From Sweltsa coloradensis (lineage: Eukaryota; Arthropoda; Insecta; Plecoptera; Chloroperlidae): a stretch of DNA of 64,000 nt. Position 1 is the stretch's first letter. Each line of letters begins with the position of its first letter. Below, in pieces: positions 41,955-52,877 of the stretch. The position numbers and the translations under genes are program-made. The notes under the pieces were generated by a model. The model did no database searches and was not told the origin of the DNA. It saw only the letters and a program-made list of their open reading frames with translations. The DNA lies in the NCBI GenBank assembly GCA_024449915.1, contig JAMZAV010001711.1, positions 62,001-126,000 on the forward strand, read 5' to 3'.

Positions 41955-42299
41955 AGCCCAGAGCATGGCTCTGCTAATCGTAAAAGGCGATTCAAGAGAA
42001 AAAGTCCACTCGCAAACATCAGCTAGAAAGAGTGGAATATCTTACTCCCCGAAACTAGAGGCGAGCTCTGGCAATCGTAGTCGGGGACCTTGCCCCCTTC
42101 CCTTGACGACCCCCCGGCGACGATGACAATGACACAACGAACGATGACAAAGACGATGACGACCGCGACGTGAGAAACCCCCCTCCTCCCCTTACCCGTG
42201 GCTGGTTCTGACCAGCATGGGCCCCTCCTCCCCCCCCTTAGGCTAGAGAGGTGCATTATGACCTAACGGTTGACGCGTCCTTAATCCAAATAAACCAAA
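41955..42299 (+). repeat. SINE-A, nearly full, GTAAGA-type subfamily
   Basis: It starts at CCCAGAGCATGGCTCTGC, about 25 bases into the head, and runs near consensus to CCTTAATCCAAATAAACC. Confidence 0.92.
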
Positions 42300-42477
42300 A
42301 TCCCAAACTTAGCCCCTTGTGTTTTGGACGCAAGATATTTATAATGGTTAATAGCATGTTTAATTTCAATTTTTGTACAAATTACCACGCCTTGGTAATT
42401 ACGCGTTTTGATTATCATCCAAATTTTGATTTTCTCCGGTCCCTGTTACCCGATTTTGGTTTTGAAAGCAAACGTCA
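42300..42477. other. Unassigned sequence
   Basis: Nothing recognised. Confidence 0.3.
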
Positions 42478-42852
42478 CTGCGTCTGAAGTACATCTAAGT
42501 GTGGTCCAAGTTTCATAGTTCTAAGATTTACCGTTTTCTCTGTAGGCTAAATTAATCTCCGCGGAGAACTCCTAGCCAGCCAGCCAGCCACCAGCCAGCC
42601 GAAAGGAATTTGACGATGTTGAGAGCCTTTTTTAACACAGAACGAGTTGTCGGATCGGGTTGATTTTTTTTTTGGTATGTCATGGACCACATACCAGGTC
42701 ATATACCGAGTTTCAAGATTGTAACTCTTTCGGGGCGGCGTGTGCAGATAGCTGAAAACCCCCAACTCTGGTAGCTGTATATAGGGCTGGAGTTCGTGTC
42801 GCCTAAGCAGTCGCATGCGCTTGTCTGCCGGGCGACGACCGTCCCCCCTAGA
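42478..42852 (+). repeat. Dispersed repeat U6, copy 2
   Basis: Second copy of 41126-41501, with a CCAGCCAGCCAG microsatellite near 42575 in place of the C run. Confidence 0.85.
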
Positions 42853-42999
42853 TATAAATACACAAGAAAGGAGCAAATAGAAGTTGGATTCTTCACATGG
42901 TTCACATTATAACTGTCGAAATTATTGGCTTTGAAGGATTGTCATTTTCTCTTGTCGCATTCAGTGAACGTTTATTATTTGGTCCCCTGTAAAGAAAGG

Positions 43000-43255
43000 T
43001 TAGCTCCCCACATCCCTACCCGCCTGTGGCTGGTTCTGACCAGCACGAAACTGTCCTCCCCATGTCCCCTAGGCTTGAGTGGCGCATTTTGACCTAAGGG
43101 TTGACGCACCCTAATTACAAAATACCAATAACAATAACGATGACAAAGTCGATGACGACCACGACGTGAGATCCCCTCTTTTCTCCTCCTACCCGTGTCT
43201 GGTTCTGACCAGCATGAGCCTTTCCTCCTCAAGCTCTCTCCCTAGGTTATAAGGC
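43000..43255 (+). repeat. Two SINE-A tails, second tail-joined
   Basis: 43000-43128 carries GTGGCTGGTTCTGACCAGCA and a core with GGTTGACGCACCC; 43132-43255 begins in the middle (GATGACAAAGTCGATGACGA) and lacks the end of the core. Confidence 0.8.
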
Positions 43256-43552
43256 CCTGCTAATCGTAAAAGTTGTTTCAAGAGAAAAACGTCCATCTCG
43301 CAAACGTCAGCTAGTAAGAAGGAAAGTTTTTAAATCTTTGAAACTAGAGGCGACCTCTGGCAGTTTTCGTCGGGTAACACTCCTTCATCCCTTGACGACC
43401 TTCCTGTCGACGACGACGACGACCAATTGGTTGCACGAACGATGACAAAGTCGATTACGACCGCGACGTGAGAACCCCCTTGCCTCCTCGCCATATCTTC
43501 TAGGCTAGAGTGGCTATGACCTAATGGTCGACGCACCCTTAATCCAAATAAC
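43256..43552 (+). repeat. SINE-A copy, 5' end missing
   Basis: It starts CCCTGCTAATCGTAAAAG. Middle with CGACGACGACGACCAATTGG; the tail lacks the hairpin and ends GACGCACCCTTAATCCAAAT. Confidence 0.85.
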
Positions 43553-43559
43553 AAAAAAA

Positions 43560-43917
43560 AAAAATCATTTAAAATCCAAAATTTCCTGCAATTCCTTAAA
43601 TATTAAAATGAAAAATGTAAATAAAATAAAGTACGAAAAATCTTAGTAAGGAATGATAACTTTTGGCTAAAAGTTACCAAATTTGAGCAGATTTAATTCG
43701 GGTCTGAATAGTTTTTAAAGTAAAAAGCGTTGTTTAATCTTTCCTGTTATGAAATAATTTATTTTTTTTTGGGGGGGGGATTGTATTGCTTAGGGGCTGC
43801 TCACTACCTTACCTTAACACCCTGACGATGAAGAATGTTTAAAGCTCCCGGCACCTCCGCCATTATTCAATACAAGTACTAGTTGGGTATATGTATGTTA
43901 GGGAGTATGACAAGACG
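43560..43917 (+). repeat. Duplicated block U7, copy 1
   Basis: Matches 45590-45955: GCAATTCCTTAAATAT, CAAATTTGAGCAGATTTAAT, GATTGTATTGCTTAGGGGCT, TTAGGGAGTATGAC. A SINE-A end precedes both copies and a SINE-A copy follows both. Confidence 0.85.
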
Positions 43918-44408
43918 TCTATGAAAACACGAACAATGAAAAAAATGATGACAAGAACGAAGAAGAAAGAAAACTACCCTCTATCTCTCATTACCCGTTT
44001 TTGGTTCTGACCAACACTTGACTTCTCCCCCCATCTCTCATTTACCCCCATCTGTGCCCGGGGTAGAAATGTACCCAGAGCATTGCTCTGCTATTCGAAA
44101 TAGGCAATTCAAGTGGAAAAGTCCACCTCTCAAACATGAGGTAGTAAATAACTCCCCGAAACTAGAGGGAGCTCTGGCAGTCTTCTTCAGGAAACCCTTC
44201 AACTTCCCTTTGACGACTTATGCGACGACGACGACCATGAAACAAGAACGATGATAAAGCCGATGACGACCACGACGTGAGAGTCCCCTTTGCCTCCCGC
44301 TACCCGTGACTGGTTCTGACCAGCATGGGCCCCTCCTCCCCCCCCACCCCCTTAGGCTAGTGTGGTGCCTTATGACCTAACGGTTGACACGTCCTTAATC
44401 CAAATAAC
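43918..44408 (+). repeat. SINE-A fragment and full copy
   Basis: 43918-44045 is a degraded middle and tail. 44046-44408 is complete, from CATCTGTGCCCGGGGTAGAA to CACGTCCTTAATCCAAATAA. Confidence 0.85.
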
Positions 44409-44772
44409 AACAAAAAAGCGGGTCTATGGGTCCGGTCAACCGACACGAAGGCTAGGCCGAATGGTTCACCCTGGGAACGCCCGGCTCCCCACGGTCCTGA
44501 CTCTCTTGGAAGGTAAACGTCCTCTCCATCCCTTCCTCTCGTTCCTCGCTCATCCTAGGCTACATCTAACCGAGCCAACCAGGTAGGCGGCGACGTAGTG
44601 GCCAACCAGAGATACAACAATCTAATAACTTCTCAGACAAACACGAACGCTATGGGTTGAGTCCTAGAATATTATCTCTCAAATTTAGTTCTGAGTTAAA
44701 ACGTACTGTAGGCCTACCTAGTTGTTGGGAACTGAAATCATTATTAAATAACTAACTAAATTTGAATTGAAA
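44409..44772. other. Unassigned GC-richer segment
   Basis: GGTTCACCCTGGGAACGCCC and neighbours are GC-richer than the surroundings. No frame or repeat recognised. Confidence 0.3.
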
Positions 44773-45025
44773 TTTCCCCGCACTCCCCTCGACGACCGCC
44801 CCGACGACGACAAAACCGACACAAACGATGACAAAGACGACTACGACTACAACGTGAGAAGCTCCTTTCCTCCACCTATACCCGTGGCTGGTTCTGACCA
44901 GCATGGGACTTGACTCCCCAAACATCAGCTAAAATGTAGGGGAATTGTATAACTCTCCGAAACTATAGGCGAGCTCTGGGCAATCATCGTCAGGGACGAC
45001 TCCCCTTTCTCTTGACGAAGGCGAC
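44773..45025 (+). repeat. Two SINE-A fragments
   Basis: 44773-44923 has GACCGCCCCGACGACGACAA and a perfect hairpin. 44924-45025 starts CAAACATCAGCTAAAATGTA and stops within the stem-loop. Confidence 0.75.
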
Positions 45026-45297
45026 CAAATTTATAATTTTATCATCAAAGTAAGTTAGTTATTTAATTAATTTAATTCAAGACAAACAATTTTTTAAATT
45101 CAAATAAATAATTTTTCTTTTGGAATTTCTATCATCTCCATCATTTTCTTAACTTTCATAAACTTGGATAGAAAACAATATATTATTATAATTATTAAAC
45201 ATTCCATTAACCTTTTTCATTAACTTGCAACATTCCAGGCGGCGCAGTATGACCTGTAACAAGTTGAAGCGCCCTTGTTTCTCACGTCGTTTGATGA
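45026..45297 (+). repeat. LINE-A 3' UTR and tail
   Basis: ATTCCAGGCGGCGCAGTATG, AAGTTGAAGCGCCCTTGTTT, CTCACGTCG. Confidence 0.75.
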
Positions 45298-45312
45298 TTT
45301 TTCAAAAAATGT

Positions 45313-45402
45313 TTCCTGGTTTCGACCAGCAGTATAAAATCGCTTTTTAAATTTCCTAGCATTATGACCAAACGGTTTATGCGCCTTTAATTCAAATAAA
45401 TT
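45313..45402 (+). repeat. SINE-A tail remnant
   Basis: CTGGTTTCGACCAGCAGT keeps the hairpin arms; the core is CCTAGCATTATGACCAAACG. Confidence 0.7.
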
Positions 45403-45585
45403 TTAAAAAATAACTTAAATCAAAATAACCTTGAGCTATCACTATCATCTCATTTCTCATTTCATTAACTAACAATATCATAGGCGGTGCGATATGACCA
45501 CACCGGTTAAAGCGCCCTAGTTTCTCACTTCGTGTTGACACCTGTTCTAGGTCGTCGAGCCCTTAATCCAAATAAACAAAACAAA
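45403..45585 (+). repeat. LINE-A tail followed by SINE-A scrap
   Basis: ATCATAGGCGGTGCGATATG, CCGGTTAAAGCGCCCTAG, TTTCTCACTTCG; then GTCGTCGAGCCCTTAATCCA. Confidence 0.7.
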
Positions 45586-45589
45586 CAAA

Positions 45590-45955
45590 TATCCAATCAA
45601 AATCAGAAAGTTCCCACAATTCCTTAAATATAAAAATGAATAATATTAATAAAACAAGTACTGACACATCCTAAGAAAAAATAGAATGATATATTTGGTC
45701 TTAAAATAGCCAAATTTGAGTGGATTTAATACACGTCTGAAAGTGAAAACCGTTTTTTTAATCTTTCTTGTTGTAAAATAGATTTAGGGGGGTGGGGGTG
45801 GGGTTAGTTGTATTGCCTAGGGGCTGCTTACTACCTTCGAACCTCACGATGAATAATGTTTTAATGACCCTGGGGGTAAAGTTCCCTGCACCTTAACCAT
45901 TAATCAATACAATTTCAAGTAGGGTACTTGTTTGTTAGGGAGTATATCGGGACGA
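45590..45955 (+). repeat. Duplicated block U7, copy 2
   Basis: Second copy of 43560-43917; it differs by a longer G run and several substitutions. Confidence 0.85.
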
Positions 45956-45959
45956 CAAC

Positions 45960-46125
45960 TGACAATACGACCGGTGACAAAGACGATGATAACCGCGGCG
46001 TGATAAATCCACCTTTATTTACCCTATCAGTGGCTGGTTCTGACCAGTATGGGCCCCTCCTCTCCATATCCCCTAGTCTAGAGTAGCGCACTACGATCGA
46101 ACGGTTGACGCACCCTTAATAAAAA
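45960..46125 (+). repeat. SINE-A, 5'-truncated
   Basis: GTGACAAAGACGATGATAAC, GTGGCTGGTTCTGACCAGTA, CTAGAGTAGCGCACTACG, GGTTGACGCACCCTTAAT. Confidence 0.8.
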
Positions 46126-46179
46126 AAACTAAAAGCACTCACTGAAAGGAGGATCGAGCACATTGGTGACCCTCACGTT

Positions 46180-46455
46180 CACTCGACGACCTCCCCGACG
46201 ACGAAGACGGCTGCCTCATGAAAACACCTCCCTTCTCTCCCTCCTCATGGCTGGTCCTGTCCAGCACGGATCAGTATTTTTTTTCTTTTCGAATTTTTTT
46301 CGAATTTGTTTCGAATATGACGTGAGAACCTTTTTATTTCCTCCTACTAAATGTGGCTAGTTCTAACCAGCATGCCCCCCCCCACGCCCCACCTCCCAAC
46401 ATCCCCTAGGCTAGAGTGCCGCATTATGACCTAACGGTTGGCGATAATAAACCAA
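46180..46455 (+). repeat. Two SINE-A fragments
   Basis: 46180-46275 has GACCTCCCCGACGACGAAGA and TGGCTGGTCCTGTCCAGCAC, whose loop-side changes keep pairing partly. 46317-46455 starts TATGACGTGAGAACC and ends GGTTGGCGATAATAAACC. Confidence 0.75.
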
Positions 46456-46606
46456 AAAATAAACTTAATAACTCCTCTGATTGTTAATATCAATCATTTT
46501 ATTATTATAAGCTTAAAAAATCAATTGTTAAAAATTAAATTATACTATAACAGGCGGAGCAACATGACCTTACAAGTTTAAGCGCCCTTGTTTCTCACGT
46601 CGTTTT
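46456..46606 (+). repeat. LINE-A 3' tail
   Basis: TATAACAGGCGGAGCAACAT, AAGTTTAAGCGCCCTTGTTT, CTCACGTCG. Confidence 0.7.
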
Positions 46607-46655
46607 AATTTTTTACTGCGGTTTTTCAACTTTCTGGCTCCGAGGTAGAATTATG

Positions 46656-47034
46656 TTCCCCGTCCGGGCACGGGGTGAAATTGGCCCAGAGCATGGCTCC
46701 GCTAATCGTAAAAAGGCGATTCAAGGAGAAAAAGTCCACCTCGCAAACATCAGCTAGTATGAAGGGAAGTATTTTATTCCCCGAATCAAGAGGCGAGCTC
46801 TGGCAATCGTCGTCGGGGACCTTGCCCCCTTCCCTTGCCGACCCCTCGACGACGACGACGACAATGACACCACGAACGATGACGGAAGACAATGACGACC
46901 GCGACGTGAGAACCCCCTTTTTACGCCCCTTACATGTGGATTGGTTTGATCAACATGGGCTCTTCCCTCCCACCAGGTTAAAGTGCTGCATTACGACCTA
47001 ATGGTTGACGCGTCCTTATCCAAATAAACCAAAA
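46656..47034 (+). repeat. SINE-A full copy, TATGAAGGG subfamily
   Basis: CCCCGTCCGGGCACGGGGTG to CGTCCTTATCCAAATAAACC. The middle has CGACCCCTCGACGACGACGA. The hairpin is degraded (GATTGGTTTGATCAACAT). Confidence 0.9.
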
Positions 47035-47036
47035 AA

Positions 47037-47385
47037 CCAGGGCATGTCTCTGATAAAAGAGAAAAAATCAATCATGAGATAGAGTCCACCTCGCAATCAC
47101 CAGCTAGTATAATAGAACTATATTACATCCCGAAACTAGAGGCGAGCTCAAGCGGACGTCGTGGACAACTTACCCTCCCATTGATGACTTCCCCGACGAC
47201 GACGACCATGACACCACGAACGATGATAAAGACAATGACGACCGGGACGTGAAAATCCCCCCCCCCCTTTCCTCACCTTACCCGTGGCTGGTTCTGACCA
47301 GCATTTGCCCTCCTTCAGACATCTCTTAGGCTAGAGAGGGGCATTATGACCTAACGGTTAAAGCGCCCTTCATCTAAATAAAGTA
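47037..47385 (+). repeat. SINE-A, tail-joined, nearly full
   Basis: It starts at ACCAGGGCATGTCTCTGATA after the previous AAATAAACCAAA. Middle with ACTTCCCCGACGACGACGAC; perfect hairpin; core GGTTAAAGCGCCCTTCAT, close to the LINE-A form. Confidence 0.85.
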
Positions 47386-47404
47386 AGAAAAAGTCTTCTC
47401 GGTC

Positions 47405-47700
47405 CAAGGTCTACTAGATCGGCGGAGATAGGCGGAGTTCTAGTAGACCTTGCCCAGGTCAACAGGCGTAGGAATCTTGAAACTCTCCGTCAATAAGGCG
47501 GTGGACGAAACATTGTCGCACTTTCATTTGTTTTCAACTTTTTTCGGCATCACATTCGCAAGGTCTAGAATAAAATATAACACCCTTAAGCGACTGAACC
47601 TCATCCCTAGATTTAGTCCTGGTGACCGTGCGAATGTGATGCAAGATACATTGGTGAAACCAAGACACCTTTGATGGTTAGAATTAAAGAACACAAGAAC
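47405..47700 (+). repeat. Hairpin and dispersed repeat U3, copy 2
   Basis: AAGGTCTACTAGA (47406-47418) and TCTAGTAGACCTT (47439-47451) form a perfect 13-bp stem. U3 follows at 47452-47545 (GTAGGAATCTTGAAACTCTC). A second perfect inverted pair GCATCACATTCGCA (47547) and TGCGAATGTGATGC (47629) lies downstream. Confidence 0.7.
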
Positions 47701-47898
47701 ATGGACCCCACCGCTTCCCCATATCGCCTTGGTAGCGCATTATGACCTAACGTTGGACGCGCCCTTAATCCATACAAACTAAAACTACTTTATTATCACT
47801 ATCATGTTGATCATTTGATTTACATTTACACACTTGGAAATCGGTATAAAAATTTAACCTGCAACCAAGTCAAATTTCAGACGTAATTATATCATTTC
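47700..47898 (+). repeat. SINE-A tail and LINE-A UTR scraps
   Basis: CATATCGCCTTGGTAGCGCA, GGACGCGCCCTTAATCC; then ATTTACATTTACACACTTGG. Confidence 0.6.
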
Positions 47899-48345
47899 AC
47901 CACCTACCTCTTGACTCTCACATAGATAAGTGGTGGTATTGTCCAGAATTCAAATGGGCCACACACGTCTAGCTCACGGATATCTCTTAACCAGAGAAAA
48001 GGTTATTCCCAGATGTGACACATGTGATGTACCGTTAACTGTACATTACATCATATGCTAGCATAATGTACCAAATATGATGCCTTGCGCACGCAATTGG
48101 AGCTCCCCCAATCATATGATAACGGCAACAAACTTTCAAAATTTCTCATCAAAAGTAATCTTTTAAATTTAAATTAATTCACATAATACACATTTCTTTA
48201 CTTAATTTTTATTCACATAAATAACTTTTGTTTTGCTCTTCATTTTATTTTGATTATAAACTCATTTCATTACCTTACAATATCTCAGTCGGTGCAATAT
48301 GACCTTACCGGTTGAAGCGCCCTAGTTTATCATGTCGTCTAAGCT
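47899..48345 (+). mobile_element. LINE-A copy L5, C-terminus to 3' end
   Basis: CCCHC-end region (CCAGAGAAAAGGTTATTCCC, GATGTGACACATGTGATGTA), UTR, and core TCGGTGCAATATGACCTTAC with CCGGTTGAAGCGCCCTAG. Pseudogenic, 5'-truncated. Confidence 0.85.
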
Positions 48346-48374
48346 GGCATTCCTAAACCTACATGGACCTACCC

Positions 48375-48745
48375 ACGTCTGGCCCTGGTGTAGAATTGGC
48401 CCAGAGCATGGCTCTGCTAATCGTAAAAGGCGATTCAAGAGAAAAAGTCCACCTCGCAAACATCAGCTAGATTGAAGGGTCTAGTATTATACTCCCCGAA
48501 AATAGAGGCGAGCTCTGGCAATCGTCCGTCGGAGACCTTGGCCCCTTCCCTTGACGACCTCTCTTCGACGATGACAACAATGACACCACGAACGATGACG
48601 AAGACAATGACGACCGAGACGTGAGAAACCCCCTAATCCCCTTATTCATGGCTGGTTCTGACCAGCATGGACCCCTCCTCTCCTCCCCCTCCTTAGGCTA
48701 GAGTGTGTGCATTATGTATCCTGAACGGGCCCTTAATTTATATAA
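48375..48745 (+). repeat. SINE-A full copy, TTGAAGGG variant
   Basis: ACGTCTGGCCCTGGTGTAGA head, GCTAGATTGAAGGG, middle with CTCTTCGACGATGACAACAA, hairpin GGCTGGTTCTGACCAGC; the 3' core is degraded. Confidence 0.88.
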
Positions 48746-48950
48746 GCAAAACAAAATAAAAGCTAAAAATCTTAAGCTATCACTTTCATAACTATAATTT
48801 TTCTTTTTTTAATACTTGGAAAACAATTTTAATCAACAAACACACACCATAAAATTTATTTCATAAAATCCAATATCACACGGCGGCGCTATGATGACCT
48901 TCCCCGGTTGTGAAGAGACCCAGTTTCTTACTACGTCGTCGTGTCTTCAC
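48746..48950 (+). repeat. LINE-A 3' tail
   Basis: ATATCACACGGCGGCGCTAT, CCCCGGTTGTGAAGAGACC, CAGTTTCTTACTACGTCGTC. Confidence 0.7.
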
Positions 48951-49293
48951 AGTTTCCTCTCTTGACTCTTAGGCTCCAGTGGTGCACTTTGACCTTCGTT
49001 TCCCCCGTCTGGGCCCGGGGTATAATATGGCCAACGAGCATGGCTGCTAATCGTAAAAGGCGAGGAAGGAGCAATTGTCCATTAAAAAAAAATAAGGTAG
49101 TAAGTTAGGAGTTTTTTTACTCCCCGAAACCTAGAGGCTAGCTCTGGCAATCATCGTCGGGGACTTGTCCGACGACCTCCCCAACGACCGACCCCGACTA
49201 CAATGACACTAAAAAATGTCCTTACCATATGCCCTCTTCTAGAGTGGTGCATTATTTGACCCTAACGGTAGACGCGCCCCCTTATAAACAAAC
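48951..49293 (+). repeat. SINE-A core scrap and full copy
   Basis: A core remnant (CTTAGGCTCCAGTGGTGCAC), then 49004-49293 from CCCCCGTCTGGGCCCGGGGT to GTAGACGCGCCCCCTTATAA. It lacks the hairpin module. Confidence 0.8.
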
Positions 49294-49597
49294 ATGAGGT
49301 CAATCTATGTCCAAGTGTACTAAATCGGCGGAGAGAGGTTACGGTACGGCGAGGGAAACTATGTGTGAGAAGTATGACAACAATTCGGTTATTTACACTA
49401 TTTTCATATTTTATTGCGACACAGTTATCACATTATCTCGACAATCACCTGAAAATATACCGGGCCCCAGGCGGAGTACCTGTAAACTCCACGTGCCCGG
49501 CCAAAGTGCTACAGCAAGTGCTACCTCTCTTTGCATGCCGACTAACCCGACTGTCTCGAGAATGCGACAACTTCTCTCCGAACTAAACCTATCCGTC

Positions 49598-49735
49598 CTT
49601 TAAAGACCCTATACACGAGTAATTAAATTGCTTAGTAATGATTGCTGAAAAGTTGAGCAGAGTCTCCTACTTTTGGATATTATTGCTAGCAATTTTCAGA
49701 AGGCGTGTAAATGCGTTATAGGAAATGTGTGTATA

Positions 49736-49772
<37 letters not shown>

Positions 49773-49823
49773 TGCGGTAATGCATTGCTTGCAATTAATT
49801 GCTCTTGTAAAGGGTCTTTAAAG
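49598..49823. mobile_element. MITE-like element with 33-bp imperfect TIRs
   Basis: CTTTAAAGACCCTATACACG at the left and the reverse complement of CTTTAAAGACCCTTTACAAG at the right; the outer 13 bp are perfect. Total 226 bp, with an AT microsatellite inside. No coding capacity. Confidence 0.75.
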
Positions 49824-49980
49824 ATCCCCACTCACGGAAGGTCCGGCTTTATATAAGCAGTAGCTCCACCTACTTCCGCACGCATCGTGAGTGAGTCATC
49901 CCTTACCGTTGCGTCTATGCAACTAAACATGACTACAATATCAATATATTCATTCCATATTAAACCAATCATTACAACGC

Positions 49981-50032
49981 ACTCACGCACTCACGCACAC
50001 TCACACACACGCACACTCACGCACTCACGCAT
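49981..50032. repeat. ACTCACGC minisatellite
   Basis: ACTCACGC and CACACTCA units repeated about six times. Confidence 0.9.
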
Positions 50033-50184
50033 GACAGAACAGGTGATGGTCGCTCTTAAGAGCAGCCACCAGACGTTTCCCATGGACTAGAGCAAGTGGT
50101 CGCGCGGTGTTGATATTTACACACTTCACATAATAATTAATTATATTAATCATTATTTGTAATATAACATTATTGTATACAACA

Positions 50185-50533
50185 ACTTGTTGTGACACGT
50201 GTGGTGTACTTTTAACCGTGCATGGCAGTTTGTACCAGATAGTTTCCCTTGCGCAAGCAATTTGATCTCTCCCAATCATATGAAGGACTTCTGACATATC
50301 ATAATGGCGACAAACTATCCCCTTGACGTTTTTCACATCGAAAACTTTAAATAATTTTTCTATTCTTATGTCGATCATCTTTATCATTTTATCAATTTTT
50401 TTAACCGTTGGAAAAACAATAATTATAGCAAAAGGGAACGTACATAAAGTGAATGACATTAACCAGAATATATTGACTATGCCTAACAGGCGGCGACATT
50501 TTAACCTACCCGGTTGAAGCGCCCTAGTTCCAT
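50185..50533 (+). mobile_element. LINE-A copy L6, C-terminal fragment to 3' end
   Basis: GTTGTGACACGTGTGGTGTA, CAATTTGATCTCTCCCAATC, and core ACAGGCGGCGACATTTTAAC with CCGGTTGAAGCGCCCTAG. Confidence 0.8.
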
Positions 50534-50654
50534 ACAGTCATTTTTATATCTACTTTCGAGAGTTCGTTTAACAGTATAAACAAGCTGTTTCAACGGTTTA
50601 TAATGATCTGGAGGCTAAGTGTGTACCCAGTGTTCCCAAATTTATCACGCCCTG

Positions 50655-50918
50655 TAGTTTGGTAGATTTTGACCCAGAGCATGGCTCTGCTAATCCAAAG
50701 ACGATTTAAGAAAAAACGTTCCGTCGAGCAAAACACCAGCTTGTAAGAAAGTACAAGGGTGTGACCTCTGGCAATCATCGTCGGGGACCTTGCCCCCTTC
50801 CCACAACGACCTCCCCGACGACGACGATAAATGACAAACCACGAACATGACAAGACGATGACGACCGCGACGTGAGAATCCCCTTCCAACCGCTTACAGT
50901 GGCTGGTTCACCAGAATA
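50655..50918 (+). repeat. SINE-A copy, 3' core missing
   Basis: ACCCAGAGCATGGCTCTGCT head, middle with GACCTCCCCGACGACGACGA (full stem), tail truncated in the hairpin (GTGGCTGGTTCACCAG). Confidence 0.85.
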
Positions 50919-51110
50919 AAATATTTACCCACGTAGTAACTACAGTAATGTAACGTGGTATAAAGGACACCGGGGAGAAATTATCAGTCAGGATTACTGG
51001 TGAAGGGATGGATTATCTTGCAAGATACATTCTGAATCCGGATCTTACTTTCGTCTACAACCTTGACCCCCTTCCTCACATTGCATTCGAAGTGATCTGT
51101 TAAAAAACAA

Positions 51111-51290
51111 ATTCAATACCCATAATTATTTTTATTATTTTCAATATTTTAGCACTTTATTTCTTTATATAAAACTACTAAGAAAATATTCAAAAAAAAA
51201 GAATTAATAAAAAAATGTATTTAGTAACTTCATTACACAAATGTCGCAGTGTGACCTTACCCCGTTGTTGCCCCTTCGTTTCTCTAAGGT
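51111..51290 (+). repeat. LINE-A 3' tail
   Basis: UTR, then AATGTCGCAGTGTGACCTTA and CCCGTTGTTGCCCCTTCG with TTTCTC. Diverged. Confidence 0.55.
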
Positions 51291-51521
51291 TTAGAGTAGG
51301 TTAGGCCGGTATTGACTAACTATCGTAAACTGTCTGCAGACAGTAATGATCAAGACTAGCAAGATGGCCTCGATATTTAATCGCTGAGCCAGGAGTAGAG
51401 ATTTTCCTCATCAGCTGATGGTAGAAGGACCCCTCGTTCCTTAGAGTGGCAAAGAATATTAATATATTCCGAGTTCTTGCGTATGCGTTAGAAACTCCGT
51501 CCTTTAATACCTTGGGTTATC

Positions 51522-51590
51522 CTCACCACATCCCTAGGCTAGAGTTGAGCATTATGACCTAACGGTTGACGCGCCCTTAATCCAAATAAA
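51522..51590 (+). repeat. SINE-A 3' fragment
   Basis: CACATCCCTAGGCTAGAGTT, GCATTATGACCTAACGGTTG, ACGCGCCCTTAATCCAAATA. It keeps the GCGCCC form of the core. Confidence 0.85.
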
Positions 51591-52188
51591 CTAGGAAAAC
51601 GCTTAAGTCCCGCCGCGTTGTTGGATGAGCGTAATTGGTGAATTGAGCTGCCATGTGTTTTGCGGATTTTCTTGTTTTGTGAAAAAAATCAGAAATTTTG
51701 GAATTTTTTTTAAATTAATCAAATTAAATAAAAAATTAACTTATTTTTTTAAAATTAATCGTAATTTTAAAAAAGGAAAAAATAATAATATTGAAATTTT
51801 CATAAGAAATAATTATTCGATTGCGCACAATATTTACAACGAATATATTAATTCTTAAAATTAAGGTTCTGTGAAAAAATAATTATAATCGAATAAAGCA
51901 TGTAGGTGTTATAAGTTGAAGAAATTAAAAAAAAATCGTAAAATTGCCATTATCATGAGAAATAATTTTTCGATTCCGCTCAAAAACGTGGCAGTTCTTA
52001 GTTCAGAGATTTCGAAGGCCTCTATAAAATTTCATCGCAATCGGAGTGTCGGTTTAGCCGGAATCGTGTTAACAGACAGACAAAAATACAGAAAAAAAAA
52101 AAAAACATTCCGGATTTTTTTCTCCAGTGTAGTGAAATGGAATCTTCGCTTCGCTCGCTACGCTCGCTACGCTCATCAAATAACCTAG
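51591..52188 (+). mobile_element. CTAGG-ended element E3, complete
   Basis: It starts CTAGGAAAACGCTTAAGTCC and ends CGCTCATCAAATAACCTAG. Inside are two diverged tandem stretches of about 130 bp (CGTAATTTTAAAAAAGG; GAAATAATTATTCGATT and GAAATAATTTTTCGATT) and a 3' part with CATCGCAATCGGAGTGTC and CAGACAGACAAAAATACAG, like the ends of many RTE-type elements, then CTTCGCTTCGCTCGCTACGC. No protein. It inserted directly at a SINE-A tail. Confidence 0.75.
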
Positions 52189-52229
52189 AGTACAACCGAA
52201 TGATGGACAAGCGCTATAACCACTTAAAT

Positions 52230-52400
52230 CAAAACCAAACCAAACAAGTAAACATTGTGCTATCAGGAAACAATAATCATAATCACATTTATCATTTTAA
52301 ATCACAATAATATTAAACATGATCAGTTTTAATGTGTATGAATGAACAATATCATAGACTACCGCATTATGACGTGTCTTTGTTTCTCAAGTCGCGGTAT
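52230..52400 (+). repeat. LINE-A 3' tail, diverged
   Basis: AACAATATCATAGACTACCG, CATTATGACGTGTC, TTTGTTTCTCAAGTCG. Confidence 0.45.
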
Positions 52401-52860
52401 TGTTGTCATGCACCTTACTATTTTATTGCTTACAAGACACAAACACCCACAGTAGAACGAACTTCTACGCTTATTTGTTGTTCCATTAGTTAAACACTAT
52501 CGTACATAGTAATATACAATATTAGAACATATCATGTTTTTTATGATATAAAATAAATAAAATGTACGCAAATTACGGGTAGTTGGTTAGTTTAATGTAT
52601 TTTTAGCTGACCCAAGACGGGACAGGTCAGCAAGTTATGGAAATAATTAAACATAAATTGCGTCTCTTAAACCGGTCGATGTACTTAAAAACAATCACTG
52701 TTATCTTGGTCTAGTTAAATAAAAACAATAAAAACAAATCAAATGTTATGGTTTTGATGCTAGGTTGGTGGTAAACCTCTTCCAAATAGAAGGGAAATCA
52801 ATGCTGAGGGTGCTGATAACATCATTAGCACAGACATCAAGGCAGCTTCCATATCGGACC
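52401..52860. other. Unassigned sequence
   Basis: AT-rich, no SINE-A, no recognised gene. Confidence 0.3.
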
Positions 52861-52877
52861 CTTAAACCAAATAAACC

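Larger units (their letters stand above)
49294..50184. other. Non-SINE segment with MITE, microsatellites and a TATA-like site
   Basis: It holds the MITE at 49598-49823, an (AT)n run at about 49738-49766 and a minisatellite at 49981-50032. TATATAAG at 49850-49857 lies in CTTTATATAAGCAGTAGC and could be a core promoter, but no gene follows in view. A 98-codon frame at 49307-49603 is not recognised. Confidence 0.4.

Noticed and set aside
49850..49857. TATATAAG as a promoter
   Set aside because: Good match to a TATA box, but AT-rich DNA gives many and no gene follows. Kept only as a remark.
49981..50032. Short regular repeats considered as a CRISPR-like array
   Set aside because: Unit length is about 8 bp without spacers, and the genome is eukaryotic. 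It is a minisatellite.
51594..52188. E3 as a Helitron because it ends in CTAG
   Set aside because: No TC start, no hairpin at the usual distance from the end, and the start also reads CTAGG.
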